From Acanthochlamys bracteata (Eukaryota; Streptophyta; Magnoliopsida; Pandanales; Velloziaceae), in contig CM034127.1 of assembly GCA_019914995.1 (NCBI GenBank), positions 124,001 through 188,000 on the forward strand: a stretch of 64,000 nucleotides of DNA. The letters are read 5' to 3'. The position numbers were made by a program, and so were the translations under genes. A model generated the notes under the pieces. It did no database searches. It was not told the origin of the DNA and was given only the letters and a program-made list of their open reading frames with translations. Below are positions 11,691 through 25,300 of this stretch, one piece after another (position 1 is the first letter of the stretch; every line of letters begins with the position of its first letter).

Positions 11691-13365
11691 TATATGTTAC
11701 ACAGTCGATGTGATGCTCTTGCTCACATCAAAGTCCAAGGCTGAACTCTTTTTATAAAGAAAATGCAAAGGAATGTAAGGAGCTTTTAGATGATTGGAAC
11801 TAGATGCCTTGCCAGATTGATAAATCTTATCTTCATGCTGCTTTTTACTATGTTTCATCTATGTACTATAACTACAGCTAAGAATTTGCACAACTCTACA
11901 AGCACATGCTTGTTTACTTGGATCGTGTTGAAGGCAAATATGTTCCAACACATTCCGGACTGGTAACTTCAGCAATTTCGGAGGTTATGGCGTTTAAGTT
12001 TTACTTTCTTGTGAACTCAATCTGCATAGAACAGAATTTTGAAGTTTATATAGTAGGCATTCAGATGGATGGTGATTTGACAGCAAAATGACGTATATAT
12101 TACAAACCTTGGATTAAAAAGCCACGGCAGCAGAAATTCCTTTTCTCTCGAAGGACGTTTTGATAGGGTGTTATGCCAGCCGTAGCTAGTGGTATATGGC
12201 AGATAACCTATGCAAGGCCTACTTATTAAAGGATCGCCAATATGCATATAGATTTGGGTTGTAATTTCATAGCGGTAAAGTGGATAGTTTTATCCTGAAG
12301 TAGGAGCATCTAGTTTTAAGGAGATTCCTTATCCAAGGAGATTGAAGGTTCAATGCAGGGCTGCGATGTGGTTTAACTATTGAAACATCACAAAGCTCCT
12401 GCATATCTGGTCTATGTTTGTTTGTGCTTGATTGTTTCTGATACAGTTTCTGATCCCTGCTCTAATGCTGGAGCACATTTGATCCCTGCTCTTTCTGATC
12501 CCTACTTCTTAGGGTATCACATTTGATCTTGCTGCTGGAGCATTACCTGGAGAGAATCTATATTGCTTCGCTGATCTGCTATGTCATCCCATAGTAAGCA
12601 GTATCTTTTTTCTGCATATAAATTTTATACTATTGCTTTCAGATTTTTATTATTGATGATAGACTAACCTTCATACATGAAGCCTATTTCTGCATAAACA
12701 TCAAGATGAAATTACAATCACTTTTCAGCTATGCTTATTATAATTGATTATTCCAGAAAACCAATGTCAAAGGGCATGTTTGTGCTTTTGATATCTTCGC
12801 ATTGTGCCTAACCTGCTCTCTGCAATAACTAGTCTACTTTGTTAATTGTGCTCTTCTCCTGATGTTGTTGTTAATTACCTGCTTCTTATCTACCTTTCTT
12901 CTAGGTGGATATTATTCTTTAAATGATCTTTCTAAGGTATAAAGAGGCTTACATATATCTTATTTGACAACTGTTAAATTGCCTGTATAACAAAACAATG
13001 GTTAATAGGATTTTTGGTTTGATTACATCGTCTTCTAAATACACCGCAAAAAATAAAAAGAAAGATTCTCAGAGATCGAAAGCATTTATAGAGTCCTCAC
13101 TATTAAGATTCAGGATATTTATTAAAGCCAATATCCTGATTTGTTTTGCAGATGAGTAGCCCTTTTGACAGCAGATGCGTTATGGTATATTCTTCAGAGT
13201 TCAGACAGTTGACACAGGACATCTGTCTTTCTATGAAGAAATATGTAGCAATCGCAGCGTAGATATCAATGCACGGCCAGATTTAGTTAAAAATGAGAAG
13301 AAGCTCAGAGAGAAGTTGAATGATATTCAGATGCAAATCAAGTTCAGGTAAACATGTCTCAGAAA
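11690..13365 (+). pseudogene. Decayed RPN9 (26S proteasome lid subunit, PSMD13) copy
   Basis: RPN9 is a PCI-domain subunit of the 19S regulatory particle. Here only the central part survives. From 11756 one frame reads KECKELLDD, then DKSYLHAAFYYVSSMYYN, then EFAQLYKHMLVYLDRVE. This matches the RPN9 order KECKKLLED, DPSVYASYYWVSSQYHK, EFAEFYKSALLYLAY. The frame holds two stops, TAG 11801-11803 and TAA 11879-11881. Around 12510-12590 FDLAAGALPGENLYCFADLL corresponds to FDLSLSALLGENIYNFGELL. At 13160-13350 DALWYILQ and, one frame over, TGHLSFYEEICS and RPDLVKNEKKLREKLNDIQ match EWLYYILQ, TGDLVRYQELCR and PALVQNEKKLLEKI. In-frame stops, a frameshift near 13205 and missing N- and C-terminal parts mark it as a pseudogene. 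Intron-like gaps remain, so it looks like a decayed genomic duplicate rather than a retrocopy. Confidence 0.85.
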
Positions 13366-13956
13366 CTCAGTGTTCGGATTAGTAACTGTTGTAGGCTGTC
13401 TTTTGGTAGGTAGTTGATGGAATTATTCTGTTGTTTTGTCTTCAGGTTTTGAGTTCTTCATAAAACACATATGGGTACAGTTTTAATTATACTTAACCTA
13501 CTGCAGCCGGCTTCCTGAAAATTCAAGTATTATACTTAACCTACTGTTCGTTCTGATCTTCAGGCTGTTCGGTATCTTCGGAGTCTGGCTGCTCTGAGTT
13601 CCACGATTTTTTTGTGTATCTTAACTATATCTGGAAATGCTTTATACAGGACGAAGAAATTCACTTCTCAAAATAAATGGGAACATTTTTTAGACTTTGA
13701 ATTCATTCTTACTATACTGGTGGCGCATATGCTATGATAAATATGAGATAAGATAAAAATGTACAAAAAAAATCATAGAGAAAAGACCTATTTTATTATA
13801 CTTTATTATTCTTTGTTTCCTAATTCATAATTTATTAATATTTTCTACGCTTTCGACACTCATCTAACGTGTGTAATCAATCAATTAATCAGTGAAAAAC
13901 AATTGCTTTGAGATCCAGAGCAAAATTCGTAACATATATGCATTACTAATTTCTTT

Positions 13957-16807
13957 TTAGAGTGTAGATAAAATCAAAGGTTTTCCGCTTCCAGAATGTT
14001 TGCTAGTAATCTTCTCCATCTCTTGAATAAACCTTTCCATCGCCTTCTCCGGCAACTTGACCGGAACAACTATCCTATCCTCTCCTTCTCTGTTTTTAAA
14101 CCTCACATAGTAACTCAGCACCTTCGCCGGAAGACAATCCGTTCCGCAAGTCCCCGGCGCACCAAATATCGCCTTCCCCCACCCGAAATCAGCATCATGG
14201 AACTTCGCCCGCGTCACGTCCGCTGCAACGTACGTGTTGTACTCCCCCACCATTGCAACTGCCGGCCTTCCACGGGCATCCAGCATCGCTGATAGCGACT
14301 GCATGTACTCCCGAGTCACCGGAAACTTAGCTTTAAGGATAAGTTCTAATGCGTAGCTCAGCGGCTCGTCCGAGAGTTTTCCGGCAATCGTGTCCATTGA
14401 GGTGAACACGAATGCGTTACCGTAGAACCCTGCAGGTATCCAGGAGTTGAGCTTGGTGTACGCCGTGAGAACGTTGAGTATGCGAACTCTCTCTTCCGGA
14501 TGAAATCCTAGAGCGATCGTCCTACTGCGCCAGACTGCAGCGGCCAGTATGTCGAACGTGGAGCTACGCCGTAAGATTTCAGGAGACAGTTTGCTACGTA
14601 GCGCTGAGATCTCTCTATCCCCAAAGAAGAAAGACCGCTGAACGGACATACCATTGTCTCCGTCGACTTTGTTGTTCGGCGTTAGTGATGAATGATTATC
14701 AGCTATGTACTCAGGGTGGACAAAGGTGTCGGGCGGCGGCTGCTGCTCAGAAATGAGAAGGTGTCGAGCCCACACCGGCAGCACGGAAGGGAAAGCGGCG
14801 CCACGGGCAATCTCTCCTACGGCGTTTAGGAATTGTACGAGACCTGGACCGTCACAGAGAGTGTGGTTGAACCGGACGGCGAAGACGAAGCCTCCGCATG
14901 CCAGTCTTGTTACCTGCATGCGCATATATGCCATTTGCCATCTTAACTAACTACATAACCAATTTGATTCAGTAATTAATTCTTTCTATAAATTAATAGA
15001 AGGATTATTTCTATAGACCGTACGTGCTAAATCTTACCATCGATACCAATCAAGTGTCAACTGATCAGAAAGTTTTAATAATAAAATTTTTTAGCAGTCT
15101 TCTTATATATCCATCGTTATCCATGAAGCTAGTGGTAATCGCTCAATGTTTTCTAAAGCTAAGTCAGCTTTTCTTATAGATAGATAGGTAGGGGAATTTT
15201 TCATGCTTGATAGCGAAAGGATTTCTTTTTAAATTTTATTGAGAGAAATAATAAGAGGACAAGTCATGTCAATGTGAACTGGTTCTTTTTTTCTTCTCCC
15301 GCAAATAATTATTATGTGACAAAACAAATCATCAACATTTAGTTTATATGATATTGATGATTTGCGTTCCATGTGATTTATTGTTGCTAAAGTAACATGG
15401 GGAGCGTCTTATGAAACTGTCCCAGCTTTTAAATTATTCATTCTAAGGAACATTACTTAATAACTTCATGTTTACTTAATTATAAATGAAATTCTTAAAA
15501 ACAATAAATAAAATGCGAGTTATAAAAAATACTTCATAAAATAAAAATGGAAAACTCACTCACAACATAAAAAAGACACTTTTATAACCATTTCAAGTGA
15601 CGTAAATAAATCCTAGATCAAAAGCGCGTATCTTCAAAAAATGAAGCAATCTTCTTTTGACATAAGGAAAAAAAAAGAACCAAACATATGAGTAGTAGAG
15701 TGTAAGCTGACCACGACCTTAACCGTTGAACAAAGGGAACAAACTTTTACCTTACCCTTTCTTCTCTTCATTCCTAAAACACAGCCATCTTTCTTTCGGT
15801 AGGGCAGGGGCAGCAAACAATTAAAGATTTCAAGTGAATGCTTTAGCACCTTAATTTAATTTTCTCTCAAACAGTCCCACCAGAAAACACTAGTAGTAGT
15901 AGTAGTAGAAATATCATCATAAGAATCTTGCTTGCAGTATTGTTTTTGATTGATTTTGGGATGTTATTAGAAATTGTTGAATATTTCAAGTAGAATCTTA
16001 CTGCACAAGAAAAACAAAATTATTCCGATGATTGGTCGAGATATTATGAGTGATTCATGTTATGTTTGCTTCTGCGTAAACATCACACTATACATAATTA
16101 AAAAAAAAGTTATCCAAGCAGTTCAAAGTCAAGTGATTATTAAAATTTACAGATAATAGCTTAAACTTTTAGATTCAAAAGTTGTCACAGTACAGCGCAC
16201 GATAGTACCGACTTTAATTAAAACAATTTATAAGTTAAATAAAATAATCATCATTGTTAGATTAGACTAATTCCTAACTCCTAATGATTAATTAATTAAC
16301 TAAAGTAAATTAGAAATAAAAAATTAAAGAAAGTACCTGGAAGAGAAGCAAGGGGCATCCAATGATTCTGCTGGAGCCGGGAACATCGAAGGCGAGCTCA
16401 TCGACGCAAGGAACAGGAGGCATTGGAACGTCCCTGAACTGCTCGAGCCGAATATCAGCTTCTGCCTCGATGAACAACACTCCTTCACCAGTGCAATCCA
16501 CAGCCAGCTTCCGTCCAGGACCGAGCTCAACTAGCCGGCCTGCGAGCGGGTAATAGTAAACCAACGCTTTCGCTATCGCGTCTGCGATAACCTTCGCCGG
16601 ATTGTTTCTCACTCTTTTGTTATTATTGGTCGAATTTGGGTAGAACATGATCATGGGTAGATGGAATCTTAGAGTTTCTTGGTCGTCCACGTCCGATAAC
16701 AGCTTCAGCTCTCGCGGCGAGTCAGCTGCTGGACGGATAAGGACGGGAGATTGTCGACGGACGGTGAATACCGATGCTGCCGAGGAAGAAGAAGAGAACG
16801 AAGCCAT
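13957..16807 (-). CDS. BAHD acyltransferase, two exons, intact
   Basis: BAHD enzymes move an acyl group from acyl-CoA to an alcohol or amine in the cytosol. Exon 1 is 16337-16807 (157 codons) and exon 2 is 13957-14913; they join between codons as Q/V to give 475 residues, normal for the family. The start is ATG 16807 (MASFSSSS); a TTG upstream in frame is not used. The catalytic motif HTLCDG (HxxxDG, His174 and Asp178) and the structural motif DFGWG (from residue 399) are both intact. The sequence pattern ([22 protein letters not shown]-like block, YYPLAGRL) places it with benzyl alcohol benzoyltransferase or alcohol acyltransferase-like members. The acceptor and acyl donor cannot be read from sequence. 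It is the 3'-most member of a minus-strand tandem cluster. The intron is 1.42 kb and AT-rich. Confidence 0.93.
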
Positions 16808-17344
16808 AGGATTAAGACGCAATTAAGAACGTTTCTGCTGGAGGGTGTTGCTTGCTTTGTTAATAAGGATAGGTATTTAAGGGGTAGTTCTACATGTTTA
16901 TTTGGGCACATTGAACACGTTTTTGGGAGTGTTTTGAGTTGTTCGACACTTCAACTTGCGCTAGACTTTTGTTTAACTTGGCTTATTTAGTTTGCTTGCT
17001 TACTTCATTATGTTTGACTTCCTGCATTCAAATTAGGTCCTCTTTAAAATAAATTCAAATTAAAAGACAAACAATTAGTAGTACGTGAAACTGTATATCG
17101 TTATGCAAGGCAAACAAAAAGCTCATCTACCGTGATAACAAACAAAAGATTAGCTGAAATTTACGAAAATTTGCGGATTCGTGATGTTGACTCAAGTATC
17201 TAATGTTGACAATATTCGATTAGCGAAGATAGTGCGTACATCGCTTTTGAAGCGTTGGTATTTCTTGGGAGATATTCCGCACGATGGAGTCGCTTACCCG
17301 AACCCGATTTGAAAAAATGGCTTCAGTGAGCCATCGAGCTCAGT

Positions 17345-19325
17345 ACTGAACTATTTAGGAGTGGGTCCATTGATCCATGATGCATGAACAAACAATGGGA
17401 AAGCTCGCATTCTTTTCAAAAACCTAAATAATTTTTCAAAAACCTTCCTTCCCATGTACTCTGAAGGCAAGCAAACACTCACAAAGAATGCCTTTCTCGC
17501 CTTTGCTTGTTCTTGGCTAATACATAGAAGCCGGACCTTCTTCACCAAAATCTGGCCGTAAATGATGGAACATAACTCCAGTTGCATCCGACGAGAAATA
17601 GGTGTGGACCATACATCACTCGGTCTCCCTCTTTGCACCAACTGACTTCAGGACTCGGAAACGGACGCCCTTTTTTGCCTGCATGACGAGCTCAACTGCA
17701 TAGGCAAGAGGTTTACTGCGAAGCACTCCGCGGTTGACACAGAAGCAACCATTGCAAATAAGTTGCTGTAGTATCCCTTAGGAAAGTTGAGCTTCCACTT
17801 TCCCTGGCCGGTCACTGTGAACATATTGTGCGGAACTTCTTGAGAAGGATGAAGTGCAAGGGCAAGGTTGCTGCGACTCCAATTGCATGCGATGATTACC
17901 TAGAATGAGGAGCAGCTATTTCAGCGATGAACTGGAAGGCGGGACCGGAGATTGGATATGTCAGAAGTGCTGAAGAAATGTAGCGGCGTTGTAGATCTCC
18001 AGTTGGAGGGAAAGCACATTGCCAGTCGACGATAGGCACTTCATCTTACTCCCGGTGAACACAGGTGATGTTTGGAGGATTACAGGAAGTGAGAAGCTCT
18101 CTAGTCCACACTGGGTGCACTGAAGGAAACAGGAGCTCCGTGAGTGAGCTTCCCTAACCCGAACCTGGCAAGCATAAACCAGCTTCCCTAACCCGAATCC
18201 ACGTGCTGGAACCTGATTCTACTTGCGTCTGATGCGAAATATGTGTGGACCATACAATGTTCTTGTCGACCTAGTTGCACCATCAAGTCTGCCGCCAATT
18301 GTCAATACTCAGCATCAACTCTGTTTTTCGCCTGCCTGACAAGCTCACTACATAGCCGAGTGGTTAGTGCATACTTCTCCTGCTGTTGACACAGCTGTAG
18401 GTATTGCAAAAGAGCTACAGTAGTTTCCCATTGGCAGGTTGAGCTTGGACTTGGCATGGGCAGTCATTGTGAATGTGGCATGAACTCGGCGGCTTTTCTT
18501 TAACAATTCCAGAATCTAACTGGTAAAAAAGGCAGCAACCACGTCGCACCATTTCTACTTAATGCTCCTAATAAAACAACTGCGCAGTGCTACACGCCAA
18601 ATTTGAACCACGACTATTTTCTTTCTATGCACACAGCTTTTACTGAGTCTTGCTATCTATTAAAACAGCATAACGGCTACTTTCTTTCTCAATTAATCAA
18701 AAAAAGTTCAAAGGCTACTTTTAACTTTTCCAATTTTCCAATCACTATTATTATTAAGGACTTAGAGCAACTATAATTTGAAATTGAATACTACTAAACA
18801 TCATAGTCTGGAAAATCTCAATATTTGGCTAATATTAATCACGGTTGATATTTATACACTACCATGCAAAAACTAAAAGTAATGACAAGTACCTGTATCA
18901 GTAGCAGGGGTGTTGCCACAATCCCATCGGTGTCTCGAATTTTCTGGCAGAAGCTCCGCCGCGCACTCCGGCGGGGCTATCGCAGCTCACCAATCAATCC
19001 TTCTATCAGCATCCGCCTCGACAAACAACAAACTCTCGCCGGTACAGTCGAAGGCGAGCTTATCTCCCTTCCCTGTCTCACGAAGTCCTCCGGGAACGGG
19101 TATTAGTAACTAAAGCTTTTGATATAAAAACCTTTCTGATAACAGAAACCGAATCGCTACAGAAGTTTCCATCGCGGCGGCAGAACTGGAGATTTGGAAT
19201 CGGTTGCCTTTCTGGTCATCACTGTTGGAGAGAAGCTTTAGTTCTCTAGGCGTTGGCTTTGCGGGAGTTATCAGCGCTGGCGATTGCCGCCGTACGATGA
19301 ACTCCGCCGTCGATGGAGAAGCCAT
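17345..19325 (-). pseudogene. Rearranged BAHD acyltransferase pseudogene block
   Basis: Exon 1 remnant 18893-19325 starts [19 protein letters not shown] and keeps [14 protein letters not shown]. After a deletion and frame change it continues as KLAFDCTGESLLFVEADAD, and it ends at the same donor context (ATACAG/gtac) as the intact two-exon gene. Downstream pieces are out of order and doubled. One fragment at 18230-18540 reads KLNLPMGNY and SFAIPTAVSTAGE. A second block at 17345-18190 reads SVHPVWTRELLTSCNPPN, then FPKGYYSNLFAMVASVSTAE, then a C-terminal stretch (KGEKGIL). The peptide around VSTA therefore occurs twice, near 17760 and near 18400. A short direct repeat, gcttccctaacccgaa, occurs at about 18148 and 18182 at the junction. 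HxxxDG and DFGWG are not seen. This is a dead gene, or parts of two dead genes. Confidence 0.85.
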
Positions 19326-22300
19326 TTTGGAGAGAGAGTAAGAGAAGTAACTTTTAATTGAAATGAAATGAAGTGGAGAATTGGAGATTCGACTTTTTTA
19401 GAATTACTTATCAAATAAAATTATTTATAATATAATTTTTTAAGTAATGATTTTTTTAATTAAAAATAAAATAAGTCTTAACAAATCTGATAATGTAACT
19501 AACTTTTAAATATTATAAAATTTTAAAAATATAAAATAATATGGTGGGATGAAAAAAGGCAGAAAATTATTCTCACACCTCAGAAGGAGAATGCTACTGT
19601 TATGCTATTTATCTTCATTCGTTATTAAAAATAATAAATAAGAATTGTGCAGCATAGAGTTCCATAATAGTGCCTATAAACATTCCGAAGAAAAATAATA
19701 ACTGTTAAAAACTTAAGTAGATTTTAATCGTTCAAAATTATAAAATATTATAAAAGTATAAAAGTATTAAATCATAAATTTTATACTATGATTTTATAAT
19801 AAAGCCAAGCCTAAAATAGTTATTTATTTATTTAAGGTCACTGAAAATTCATATATATTTTGAGACGGAATAAATCAGGTAATTAATTTGTAATCGTAAA
19901 ACAAGCTGGTACGTAAGTGTATATCTTTAAATAGATAAGAGAAAATTCAGAATTTTACATAGTAGTATAGATTTATATCATTAACTAATATAAACTTATT
20001 TTGTAATAGTTTAATATCTCCTACACGGGATAGAATTCTTTATGGACTGTTTAGATGGTAGTTACATATAGAGAGTGACAGTGAGAGTAAGGGTTTGTTT
20101 GAGAGTAGCGGAGAGTAACTGAAAATAAGTGAATTAATTATTTTTTATTATTTTTATTTGATAATAAATTTATAAAATTAATTAAAAAAATTTTATTTTT
20201 CCTTAATTTTTATTTGAGAATAATTTGTTACCCCCGATGTGTGGTGTAACCCGGTGAAGAGAAATTCTAATGACTATTGTTATTCTGAAGTTTCGATCTT
20301 ACCCATATTGTTTTGTTTTATTTACGCAATGGTGTTTTTTTCTTCTTGTTTCTCTCGATCAGACGTTCGCCCACACCGCTCGCCTCCGATCTTGTCGCGC
20401 CGCATCTCGTGGTACGTTCTAAATTTTTTTCTAACACTACGCTGTTGTATTTAGACACTGTTTCTTGATTTCGATTTCATTTGATTTCATCGATTTAATT
20501 TGGTGTGATTTCTTCGGTTTCGTCTGATTTCGTTTGTGATTTCTTCTATTTTGTTTGAATTTAGTTACACACGAATTCGATTTCATCTGAGCGGTGAGGC
20601 TCCAACGGTCTCTGTAAGTTTTACTATTTCACATATTACTGTTGGCGTTGGACTCATTTCATCTCTTGTCGAGCAAAGAAGAAGAACAACAAAAACTAAA
20701 AGTTTCATTTTTTCCTTTTTTTCTTTCCTTTCTTATCCAAAATTTGGCCTAATTGTCTGTTGTTTTTTCTCGTTTGTTGCTCTTCGACAGGATAATCGAA
20801 GGCAATATTTAATTTTATCTCTCTATTAATATTATCTCTCGTTTGTCTGTTCTTGAATATGATGAATTGCTCTAAGGCCAGAGATGCTTAAATGTGATTG
20901 GTTTTCCTGTATGTTTTCAGTTTGGTCTTGTCTACTTACAGACTTACCTATTTTCAGTCTATGTTATGAACAAAATATAATGAAAATATGAACATAATGA
21001 TAAATTAGTTTATTTGATTCTTAAGTTGGCTGAATTGTCGTCCTGCTGGCCAAAGCATTGGGCAATATCTTATTCCTTCTAAAGTTTCTCTAGATGAGTC
21101 TTACAATAATTTTGGTGTCCTCTGGCAGAAGATATTCATCAAAATAGCAATTGGTAAACAAAAGAAGCAAGGATGGTTTTCTGTTTTACAATTGACAGTC
21201 ACTCTCAACTAATTCCAATATAGAATTTTTTGTTTTTCAAATGGCTTAGTCTTCTTAAACTTTCTGGTTGTTTCAAATTGCCAAAAATTGTTTTATCATC
21301 TAGCACTTGTGATGAGTTTAGCATTTTGTCAAGTAAAGAAATTTCTCTGAAGTATATTAGCAGGTGGCATATTGTTTTAGTTTTCTAATTTGTAATCCAA
21401 AGCATATATATTTGAGACAGATTACTTATTAGTTTTTTATGAAACTCACAGATGTATCTAAGCAGTCAATCCTTATTAGCAATTTAGGAAGAAGCAATTA
21501 GCAATTCTTTATAAAATCGACTGATTTTTTTTTTTTTAATGCAGATTGGGCAATCAACACCAAAGTCCCTTGGTGTATGAACCCCTATGGCTTAGAGAGA
21601 TTTGTTCTAAGCTTAGATGTATTTATTAGAAGTAGTAGTGAGGATGTATCCACTGATGTATTAATATAGTTCTGGTTTTGAAGTTGTTCCAATTGGTTAT
21701 GCATTTGCAATGTTATGGATTGTTCCAATTGGTATGCAGTTAAGTAAGATTTGGTTATGCAGTTGCTGAACAAGATTTTGTTATGCAATTGTAGTGATAT
21801 TTTCTTGAGATGTCTTCTTTATTAGAAGAATGAACAATGTTGGAAAAGATTTATGTAGTTAAGCATTTGTGTTCTGATTCATGGTTTTCTATTCTACTGA
21901 TTCATAAGTTTTTTTACCAGTGAGATAAAAACCTTATACGAGTAAAACTCTTGTGTATGCAATAGTTAAGATCATTGATGTATGTAATAGCTAAATCATG
22001 ACACCAAGTCCCACCTTCTAACATAAATTTAGAAAGAAATTCCTGTCAGTGCTTGTCATATTATTGTATGTTTATTTCATAGCTGACACATATTTTGATC
22101 TGCAGAGTTTCGCTTGACGTTTCAAGTGTTGTTGCTGCAATGCTTGGTATATGCATTCTTCTGCTTACTAGTGTTTTGGAATGGAATGATTGCCTCAAAT
22201 CTCAATGAGAAGTTTGTATGGGACACATTCAGTCTGGTTTGAAGTTCTAGTTGGAATGGCTGCTTGCTTAATCAAAAAAATGCCTCAGTAGAAGTCCGCA

Positions 22301-25300
22301 TAGGACACACCTGCTTGCTTACAAAAAAACATAAACAAACACAAAAAGGTATTTCAATCTTTTTATAAAAATTATTCTTATTTACCTTCCGTTACTAAAC
22401 AAGAACAATTATGACTCTTTATTAATCTTATTGATATATCCAAATAAGACGAGATTAAATTATTATCTTACTTTCATCTCCACTCGAATAATCTATTCTT
22501 GTTTAATTTTACTCTTATTTTTTCTTATTTATTACTCCTATATCCATATAGACCCTAAAGCGACTTCCATGTCTATCTATGTTTATTTTGATTTTATTAA
22601 TAGAAAAAAATTTGTATACTCTCAAATTTGGTGGGTATATGATGACAAAGAAAAAAGTAAAATTTATTAATTTTATCCTTTTATTTTTTAATTTTTTAAT
22701 TTTTTAATATTTATTTTAATTAACTAATTTTTAATTAAATATTTAGTTTAATTAATATGTGTTATTTTTATCATATAATTTATAATTTTAATTGATTTTA
22801 GTTGGTAGAGAAAATAATAAAACTATATAATCAAATTTTTTAATTTAAAATTTATTTAATTTTGTTTAATTATATCAAACATTAATAAAAAAATTAAATT
22901 AATATAAAAAATTAATCTAAAAGTTATATTAATAAAGTTAGTTTAAGTTATATTACTTAAATTCGTTTAAAGTTATCTTTATAAAAATTATATTATATAA
23001 ATAAAAAAAATATTTGAGTTTTTTATAAAAAATTTACTTTCGTTACTAATTCATTTATCTATCTATTTAAACATTATTAGTTCGTTATCTTTACTGTATA
23101 TCTAAATATTGTAAAATTAAATAGTTATTTTTTTATATCTGTTCTCTTATTATTTTTTTAATCTATTTTTTTACTTTTATTTTTTAACCATGTATCCAAA
23201 CATATCCTTAGAAAGCATATACGAACCTCTTCCGCAAGGGTTGCCTCTAATATCATGTAAGAAAATCTAAACTCTAACTTATTATAAAGATGAACTCTTG
23301 GCTTTGGGGCATGTTTGAAATACATGTAACTAAACTTTGTAAAATTAAATATTGATAAAAATAAAATTTATGGAGAAAGTAGAATGAAGTTCATAGTGAC
23401 AATTAAAATATGTGAAGCGATCAAAATCAAAATTTAGAAAAAAAATGTATTCAAATTTGATGTATTTAAAAGTAAATTTTTATACAGCACTACCGAATTA
23501 TATGTGTAGACTATACAATAAGTTAATAGTCTCACTGTATGACACAAATATTTTGTGGACAGAGAGTTAGAAATCTCTAGATCTTTGCGGGGTCAGAAAT
23601 TTTCACACAAGAGTTCGTTTTGATAACATGTTAGAAAAAAGGGTGATTGAATTCTCTTTAGTCGGCAAAAATTTTCCTAATATCATGCTAGAATACGGGT
23701 TTATAATTTCAAAATAATGGTGATACCACTTGTTCGAAATAGCAAATGTGTTCGGTTGTCGATAACACAGCGAAAATATAAAATAAAATGAAGGATATTG
23801 CATGAGCAATACGAGAATTGAGATAAGAGTAAGACAATCACAAAGATAAGAGATTTATGTAGAAAAAAATAAAAAAAACTCTATGAAAAAGCAAACTAAC
23901 TTTTTAGAAAATTATTAAACAAAGCAATTAGGAACTCTTCTGTTATACTTTAAGTGAGAACTCTCATTAGAATGTTTTGTTTTTATCTCTCACGCTTGAT
24001 GTGGGAATGATTTTTTCTCATTATCTATCTTGTACTATTTTCCAAGCAAATAATTTTTATTCATATATATAATGCTTCAAAGAGATTCTTGAACTTTCAA
24101 ACGGTTGTCCTTTTATTTTCTCACTAATTGTTCAAATACTTTGGCTTTCTCTAAGAGATGTTTCAAGGTCTTTAACCATTAACTTTCCAACTTCTTGAGT
24201 GATAATTCTTCTTTCTTAATTTTTGACATTCTAATATGAATATATATTTAATTTATTGTATTCTAATAAATTACTAATTTATATAGTGATTTTATAATTT
24301 TTAATAATGAGGAGGCATTGAATTTTATAGACTTATGTTATTTATCATTCTAGCTTTAAATCCCCTTTACGAGGAAATTAATTTATATAAGTGGATTTAA
24401 ATTTTCTTAACGGGGTAAAATTCTCGAAAGGGTTGAACTCTTTTTTAACGAGCCAGAATTCTCCTCGCGAGATGTTTGAGATCCTTTTTAATAGCAGAGT
24501 TTCTCTCGCAGGAGATTCAGGGACCTTTGAAAGTGCATTCATTTCATTCAATAATTTTATTTTATTTTATATTTTAAAAAATTTATTTATATTTCAAAAG
24601 TATAAAAAATATATATTATAAATTTTATTATTATTAATTTTATAAATTAAAATAATAAAACTTATATTTTAAAATAAAAATAAAAATATTTTTATTTTAA
24701 AAAAATATTATTTTAAAAATACTTTCAAACGTTCTCTTTAATTTTTTTAATGTGCGTTTGGTGTGACATAAATTTCAAAAAATTTGATATTAGAAAATAT
24801 GATTCTCCCATTTGATTCATCAAAATTAAGGTTAAAGTGATTTTTAAAAAGGCATGTGATTTTCACATCTGCGGATAGATTTGTATTTTGTAGGACGCTG
24901 GAGGCTAATCTCTTTCTAATTTGGTTCTTGATTAGAGAGTTTTGAAAGTTCCTATAAAATAATTTTTTTAAATAAAAAATATTCTATTTATTTTATAAAA
25001 TGAATTTAATTTTTTTAAAATAAAAAATAATAAATTTGATCACGTATAATTTTTTATAGTTTTTAAAATTTTAAATAAATTATACAAAACATTATAAAAA
25101 TTTAATAAAAAATATGAAATAAATTTTTATTTTTTTTTTAATTGGAGCGAAGCAAAAAGCCAAACACCCCTTAGATATTTTGAATCTGTTGATTTTATGT
25201 TGCAAGCCTATTATGTGAACGTGAATCACAATATGAAATAGTTCTTTACATATGATAGAGACGCATGTTTGTTTCGTTTCAGGTTATGATTCACATGCGC

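Noticed and set aside
20239-20829. Two frames of 71 and 97 codons as small genes
   Set aside because: One starts in degenerate sequence and both are rich in Phe/Ser from T-rich DNA; no homology or promoter context.
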